From: Adiantum capillus-veneris
Lineage: Eukaryota > Streptophyta > Polypodiopsida > Polypodiales > Pteridaceae
Reading direction: 5' to 3'
DNA: 64,000 bases
Assembly (NCBI GenBank): GCA_014529385.2
Contig: CM043970.1
Span: forward strand, 43,628,779 to 43,692,778
Each line of letters opens with the position of its first letter. Within the stretch, counting starts at the first letter, position 1. Positions 58,531-64,000 of this stretch are shown here, piece after piece. The position numbers and the translations under genes were made by a program. The notes beneath the pieces are model-generated. The model did no database searches. It saw only the letters and a program-made list of their open reading frames with translations, and was not told where the DNA came from.

Positions 58531-59734
58531 ATCTTCAGAAGTAGAAAAAGCATTATCAGCAATATCGTCATCATAAACATGACATGAGCCATGTTCAAAA
58601 TCAATAGGCAGATTAACAAAAATATCAATATCATCATTGGCAACATTTGGAATGGATGGTTGTGAAGAGGAAAGTTGCTCTATAGGAAGAGTTTCATCTT
58701 CTGAAAGAAATGGAAAAGCCTGAAGCAATGATTTAGTATCATCAGAATCATCCTTGGACCATGAGCCTCCCATAAGTTGTTCGTTAAAAGTAGCATCACG
58801 ATTCACAATTACTTTCTTGGAGGAAGGGTCATAGAATTTGTAGCCTTTGGAAGTGTCAGAATATCCAATAAAAATAACTTTAAGACCAGGAGCATCAAGC
58901 TTTGTTCGTGTTTCTTTGGGAACATGAATATAAGCAATACATCCAAAGGTTCGAAAATGAGATACAGAAGGAATGTCACCTGTCCATGCTGTGATGGGTA
59001 TCTTACCAGAGGGTGCAGTAGTAGGAAGATGATTCTGAATAAATGTTGATGTCAAAGTAGCTTCAGCCCAGAAAACACGAGATAAGCTAGAATGAATCAA
59101 CATACATCTTACAGCATTGAGAATAGTGCGATTCTTTCATTCAGCAACACCATTCTGTTGAGGCGAATATGGAATAGTGTGTTCATGATGAATTCCACTG
59201 TTAGCACAGTAACTCACAAACTCTCGAGAAACATATTTGCCTCCATTGTCACTACGAAGCTTCTTAAGGCGACGACCAGTTTGAAGTTCTGCAGCCTTGT
59301 AGAATTGTTTGAAAACAGATAAGGCTTCAGATTTTTGTCTAAGTAGAAATACAGTCGTATACCTTGAGAAATCATCAATGAAAGTAATAAAGTAGCGATA
59401 TTGTGATCTCGAAGAAGGTAGAGGTCCACATATATCAGTATGAACAAGATCCAATATGTCATGAGAATGAGTTGTATTTGAAAGAGGAAAGGGTTTACGA
59501 TTGTGTTTCCCAAGAGCACAAAATTCACAAATTCCCATATGGGGATGGGCTTTAAGATCCATGCCATGAACAAGATCACGACGTTGAAGATCAAGGAGTT
59601 TTGAGAAATCAGCATGAACAAAACAGTGATGCCATACTTTGCAATCATGATCACCTAGAGCAGTGACAATATTTGCTACAACATCGTTGAGAGAGAGTTC
59701 AAACAAATTACCGTTTCGAGGAGCAGTGGCTATA
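58531..59734 (-). pseudogene. Copia integrase
   Basis: A zinc-binding part (VWHHCFVHADFSKLLDLQRR, ICEFCALGKHNRKPF) and a catalytic core with DLVHTDICGPLPSSRSQYRY, FIDDFSRYTTVFLLRQKSEA, KKLRSDNGGKYVSREF and IPYSPQQNGVAE; the three acidic residues are visible. A TGA at 59137-59139 replaces the Arg that normally follows VAE. After it come FWAEATLTSTFIQNHLPT and HFRTFGCIAYIHVPKE, then an acidic linker to the reverse transcriptase. Confidence 0.93.
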
Positions 59735-59736
59735 GT

Positions 59737-61119
59737 CTATCCATCTTTCTCAATTCGGCATTTGGTATAATCAAATCCAACAAACAGACCAAGATCAACA
59801 AGTCTAGCAACTGAAAGAAGATTACGTTGAAGATCTGGTACATGTAATACTCCTCGCAAAATTCGAGTGGAAGAAGATAAGGTACCAAGATATAAGTCTC
59901 CAATACCCTTTACTTGACAAGTAGTATCATCAGCTGGTAGTGGATGATAGTTATGGAGCCACTTAGACTGATATGTCATATTTCTTGTAGCACCAGAATC
60001 GACAATAAAAAGTGATCCATCACGTACATGAAGTATTCTGTCTGGAGCAACGGAACATAGGATGCAACTTGTTTCTGGTACAAGGTTGTTTCGATGTTCA
60101 GTAGCATGTGCTCTATTCCGATCTGTGTCGAATCGACGCTTATAGCACATATGAGTGGGATGATCAGATCGTCCACAATATTCACAACAAGAAGAAGAAG
60201 AGTCTCTAGATAAACGTGGTTGTTTTGTGGTAATATTGTGTTCTTCATCATATTGACATGCCCAACAATCATCTTCAGTATGGCCATTTTTGTTGCAGTA
60301 AGAACATTGCTTATTAGGAAATTTGAGACGAGAGAAAATATTACCGCGACGGCCACCTCTGCGGTTTTCTCGTTGAAATGGACGCCTTCGAGCATAAAAA
60401 GCACGTTCCATCTGTTGTGACTCAGTTTCCTCTTGTGAAATCATAGCTGTATCGTGACCAGCATTCCGACGTTCTTGACGTTGAGAGTATCCAATTAAAG
60501 ACATGCAAGCTTGGTCGAAATCAAGACCATCTTTATTAGAGAGAATAGTAACAATGTTATCATAAGAAGAGTCCTTCACCGTATCAAGGAGAAGTGTAAT
60601 CAGTTGCTTTTGTGGAACAGGATCACCAGCAGCAGCAAGTTGATTAATAATAGATTTTAAAGACTCAATATGTCCCGTCATGGAAGTACCAACTTCATAT
60701 TGTAACTTGTTAAGCAACCCTCTCAAATAAAGTATTTCTGTAAGAGATTTCTTCTGAAAGTTTGCAATAAGGTACTTCCATACCTCATGGGAAGTAGGCA
60801 GTTCATACATATCAAGCAAAAGGGAATCAGCAAGAGCAGAAAGAATATACCGACGAGCTGCTTTATCACGTCGTTGCCAATCCGTATAGGCAACATTCCA
60901 ATCTTCAAATATAGGTCCTTCAGTGATAAGCACGTTATCATTCTCCGTATCAACAGGCTGAGGCGGACAAACACGATTTCCAAGAACAACATCGGAGAGT
61001 TCATCGCCTTCAAGAATTAACAACATCTTTGCTTTCCAGGCTGGAAATCCTTGACCTTGGAAAGGAGGAACGGAACGCTGGCCAGAAGGAAAGCCGTTGA
61101 CGAGAATATTCATAGCCAT
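59737..61119 (-). pseudogene. Copia gag and protease
   Basis: The start is taken as the ATG at 61117-61119 (MAMNILVNGFPSGQRSVPP), because the upstream open frame lacks gag features. The gag core shows AWKAKMLLILEGDELSDVV, DKAARRYILSALADSLLLDM and EVWKYLIANFQKKSLTE. Two CCHC zinc knuckles follow (CSYCNKNGHTEDDC and CEYCGRSDHPTHMC), which is more than the usual one. The protease site is FIVDSGATRNMTYQSKWLH. About 460 codons are open. A TAG at 59737-59739 separates it from integrase in the same frame. Confidence 0.94.
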
Positions 61120-61871
61120 ATCTTGTTGCAAGAAGGCGTATAAGATAAGATCGCAGAATCTGCACACCATATATGGTGAAGGCCGCAATTGAGAATGAGA
61201 GAGATATGAGTACTGCGTTCTGTCAACGATAAATGTAAGAAGGATGCTCAAGGAACGTCCACAGATGTGAGAGACGTCACCCAAAAAAGGCAGGGTAAAG
61301 GAGACAATAATAAACGAGTCCTCAAAACAGAGTGTCGTGAGATGCAAGATTGACGGCCACAATACGTATAGCAAAAAGCTAAATCTTCTCGAAAAAGTTA
61401 ACGCCAAAATAAGAAAAACGATCGCGGACGCTTCACGAAGAAGTAGGACGAAGAAAGCTGCATCAAGCTCTATTGCAGTAAAAACAACATAACTTTCTGT
61501 TGCGAACTCCGATTGACGCAAACCTACAACTCAAATCGAAGAGCTCGAGGAGACGAACAAGTTTTGGATGAGGAGAGCCATTGCGCTACACTCCATTGCG
61601 CTTTTCCCGTTTCTCCAAATTTTGAGCAGAACAGCAAGAAAAATTGAGATGAAGTTCAGGGTGTCATTAACAAGAAAACATAATCAACGATTAGATTGAT
61701 TAGAAATAAACGCCACATAAAACACTAATCATATTCTTCTTAACACAAAACAACCACAGTTAACAAGAATCAACGCTCAAAAATAAAATTTGTAACAATT
61801 TTGAATCTTACATGCGAATCGCATACACATACTGTTGTCACCATGAATTGAATCGGTGCGTGATCGTTACC

Positions 61872-61883
61872 GCTCTGATACCA
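61872..61883 (-). promoter_or_regulatory. Copia primer-binding site
   Basis: On the minus strand TGGTATCAGAGC immediately follows the 5' LTR. It matches initiator-Met tRNA. Confidence 0.95.
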
Positions 61884-62028
61884 TGTTGAGATGTAGAGAG
61901 AAAGAGAGAGAGAGACGAGACAAGAGACACACCATATACACTCCCAAAGACTGATTCATATTGAGGACAAGATACAAATATAGAGGTGAGACCAAGTTCA
62001 GTACAGTGAGCCATATATAGCTCCAACA
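61884..62028 (-). repeat. Copia 5' LTR
   Basis: 145 bp with intact TG...CA ends (TGTTGGAGCTATATATGG to CTACATCTCAACA on the minus strand). It contains TATA-like CTATATATGG and a CT-rich tract close to the end, matching the layout of the 142-bp LTRs at 17.8 and 20.5 kb, so the two families are related. Confidence 0.95.
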
Positions 62029-62363
62029 TACTCAAAGCTGTGCTTCAAATTGAGATCATTTCCTATTGAAGCCTTCCTTGATTTTGGTCTTCACACTAAG
62101 CATTGGCCTTTGGATAGCCAAAGTTTGCTAAAGAAAAACCTTGGCATGCCCAACCTTGCTAGGTTTTTATGCCTTTGACAAGCCATGCTTGTATGAAAAT
62201 TTGAGAACAAGCAATACCTATCATAATTTTAAGAGTACCTATACTCATTGTCATTGAGGTCTTCATGGTTTCCTGTTGTGACTTCTTTGGAATAATGGAA
62301 TGCATGAACTCAAGCCTCTTCCTTATTGAACAACCCATGGAGGGATCAAGAATTAGATTCATT

Positions 62364-64000
62364 TTAATCAGTGTGCTCTCTTAGAAATACACATTTATTG
62401 GAGGTAGATTCAATCTCCTCCATGGTGGCTCCCACTACAGACACATTGGCTTGTCCTACAAAAAACAATAATGAATAATAAACTAAACATTCTACTAGTT
62501 GAATGACCTCATATTAAGTAATCAAGCCACGAAGGGCAATGATCTCTCTCCCAATAAATGACTCCTCTATTGACCATCCAAGACAAAAACATAGAATCAA
62601 TCCCTGAAGGATCTTTCCAATCCTCAATCCTCTCTGGCATAACCTCTAAAGAGTGATCATCAAAGAATTTCACCAACCATTTACTTTTAATAACTGAACA
62701 CCAACCAACTTGGGTAAAAAATCTAAAGATTCTTTTGACAACATAAGACAGATACACCATCATATAATCAACATTTATCACCTACAAAGGAGCCTCTTTG
62801 AGGACTCCAAGAGCTCTGGGACCTTGTCATATGCTTCTTTGGTATTCATTTTTTCCCATAGATCAGGGAAATTGAAGTCCAAATGTTCTCTCTATTGATG
62901 AGAGAACCAAGTCTCGAAGTCGTTAGGAATAAACTTTCCCTTCAACTTGAAGCATTGCTTTAACAAATTTCCCCAGTACCACTCCTTTCTCAAGTACATT
63001 CTAAACTTTTGTGCGCTACGATACCTTTCGCTGACAGGATCATCTCTTTTGCATGTCAAAATAGATTGAAAAACATCTCGTTTTCTAAATTCAATATATG
63101 CAATATAAACAATAAGTCTCATTTCCAAAATGTTTCCATAATCTTACAACTTCGCTTAAAACTTTTCTTGCCGCTCGGGTGTAATCTTAGTTGTGGCTAA
63201 TGAGTGAACTTTATCCTTGGTTAGAGCAATCATATCTTTCTCTTTTACCCAGCTATAGCTAATTAAAACAAAAGAGAGAAGATTCCAACCCCATTTACTG
63301 GATTTGCAATTGATAACATCTTCAAAAGAGAAGCCAAAGTGCATGTTAGAAAGAAAAACTTAGTCATTTAAAGCAATTTAGTTATCTTTAGAGTATAAAT
63401 AAGTTAATAGATAAGGAGGTTACAAAAATATACGTACTTTGTAAGCCCTTTCGTTGAAAACTTTTTTGGTTCTACTCAGATCAAGGGTTCCCTTATGTTG
63501 TGCAGACAAAGAAGGATCATTTATGTCTGCAATATTTTTCATTATAGTAGCATCAAACTCTCACTAAGTACAAGGTAACTTAATATTAATAAGAAGAATA
63601 TTAAGAATTTGAGAGTCAAGACACAACAAAGAAGAGCAAACAATGATATCCAACACAAGAAAAGAATATACTAACCTTCCAAAAAAGTATTGCTAAAAGA
63701 ATAGTTGGTGCATTGTACCATGTACCCTTATCTGCCTTTCTTCCACAAGCCAATTCTACTTCTATCCAATGCAACCAGTATCTTGGAAAATCCTTCAAAA
63801 GAGACTCTTTACTAGCGGTAGTAAGCTTTTGAAATAGAAATAGTTATTGGCCACAGTTGGTACAAATGGTTGTGCGACCAATTCTTCAAAAGCATTCAAA
63901 ATCAAAGAAGTAAATGCATAAGAGAAACATATCTCTATTGTTCATAAAAAACAACTCAATACTCACTCATTTTGAGTCCTTAAAGCAAGCATGAGCTCTC
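62364..64000 (-). pseudogene. Unidentified multi-exon gene, copy D (runs off the window)
   Basis: The last exon 62364-62455 (92 nt, acceptor AG intact) is followed upstream by the penultimate exon (to about 62781), but a deletion of about 60 bases has removed its donor site and the last codons. Further exons: about 62,790-63,095 (KRDVFQSILTCKRDDPVSER; KEWYWGNLLKQCFKLKGKF, in frame here), 63156-63344 (SYSWVKEKDMIALTKDKVHS), about 63,430-63,560 (RTKNVFNERAYK block) and about 63,680-63,850 (WLHWIEVELACGRKADKG). This copy is the best for the middle exons. The 5' end lies beyond 64000. Function unknown. Confidence 0.5.

Larger units (their letters stand above)
56561..62028 (-). mobile_element. Ty1/copia retrotransposon, full length
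   Basis: A 5468-bp element on the minus strand with 145-bp LTRs (four differences by eye) and the target-site duplication tactc (56556-56560 and 62029-62033). Order on the minus strand: 5' LTR, primer-binding site with no gap, ~760-base leader, gag-protease, integrase, reverse transcriptase, RNase H, polypurine tract, 3' LTR. A single reading frame runs through the entire gag-pol with no frameshift, interrupted only by four stops. It splits segmental-duplication copy 2; the uninterrupted site is at 36,190. Lineage within copia not assigned. Confidence 0.97.

Noticed and set aside
61120-61521. N-terminal extension of the copia gag
   Set aside because: Open by chance in the leader; the gag-like sequence starts at the ATG at 61117-61119.

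Overview
The window is nuclear DNA of a land plant with a large, repeat-driven genome. This rests on several things: Ty1/copia and Ty3/gypsy chromovirus retrotransposons with primer-binding sites matching plant initiator-Met tRNA, L1-type LINEs with an endonuclease and a C-terminal zinc knuckle, very long CT/GA/GT microsatellites, low GC, and no intact host gene. A Penelope-like reverse transcriptase relic fits a conifer, other gymnosperm or seedless plant better than a typical angiosperm, but the species cannot be read from the sequence.

Layout. 0.8-1.65 kb: broken Ty3/gypsy integrase. 1.59-5.33 kb: a 3.73 kb unit (palindrome array, AT-rich repeat, fold-back element, unidentified multi-exon gene) that is tandemly repeated from 5.33 kb. 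7.79-13.98 kb: a complete but dead chromovirus with both LTRs and a 5-bp target-site duplication, inserted into an exon of the second gene copy. 14-17.5 kb: rest of that gene copy, AT-rich minisatellite, short direct repeats. 17.85-20.62 kb: an element bounded by two nearly identical 142-bp copia-type LTRs in INVERTED orientation inside a perfect 5-bp target-site duplication. 21.05-23.94 kb: internally deleted LINE. 24-28.5 kb: microsatellites and repeated anonymous DNA, including two small gene-like relics. 28.57-29.22 kb: Penelope-like reverse transcriptase fragment. 33.25-38.83 kb: anonymous repeat and third gene copy. 39.8-41.0 kb: LINE fragment. 42.53-42.82 kb: MITE-like element. 45.7-46.86 kb: short LTR-element remnant. 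46.86-48.96 kb: LINE, broken by a decayed copia (48.96-51.38 kb) that ends at another LINE fragment. 51.4-64 kb: a collinear but shortened second version of 17.5-38.8 kb, interrupted at 56.56-62.03 kb by an almost intact copia with 145-bp LTRs.

There is no operon or pathway here. The region grew by segmental duplication (at least two junctions show 3-bp microhomology) and by nested retrotransposition. The most unusual items are the inverted-LTR element, the array of 11 ACGT-containing palindromes (present twice), the unidentified multi-exon gene present four times with conserved splice sites, and the Penelope-like fragment. All readings come from eye translation and eye alignment. Names of families are inferences from motifs, with no database search behind them.
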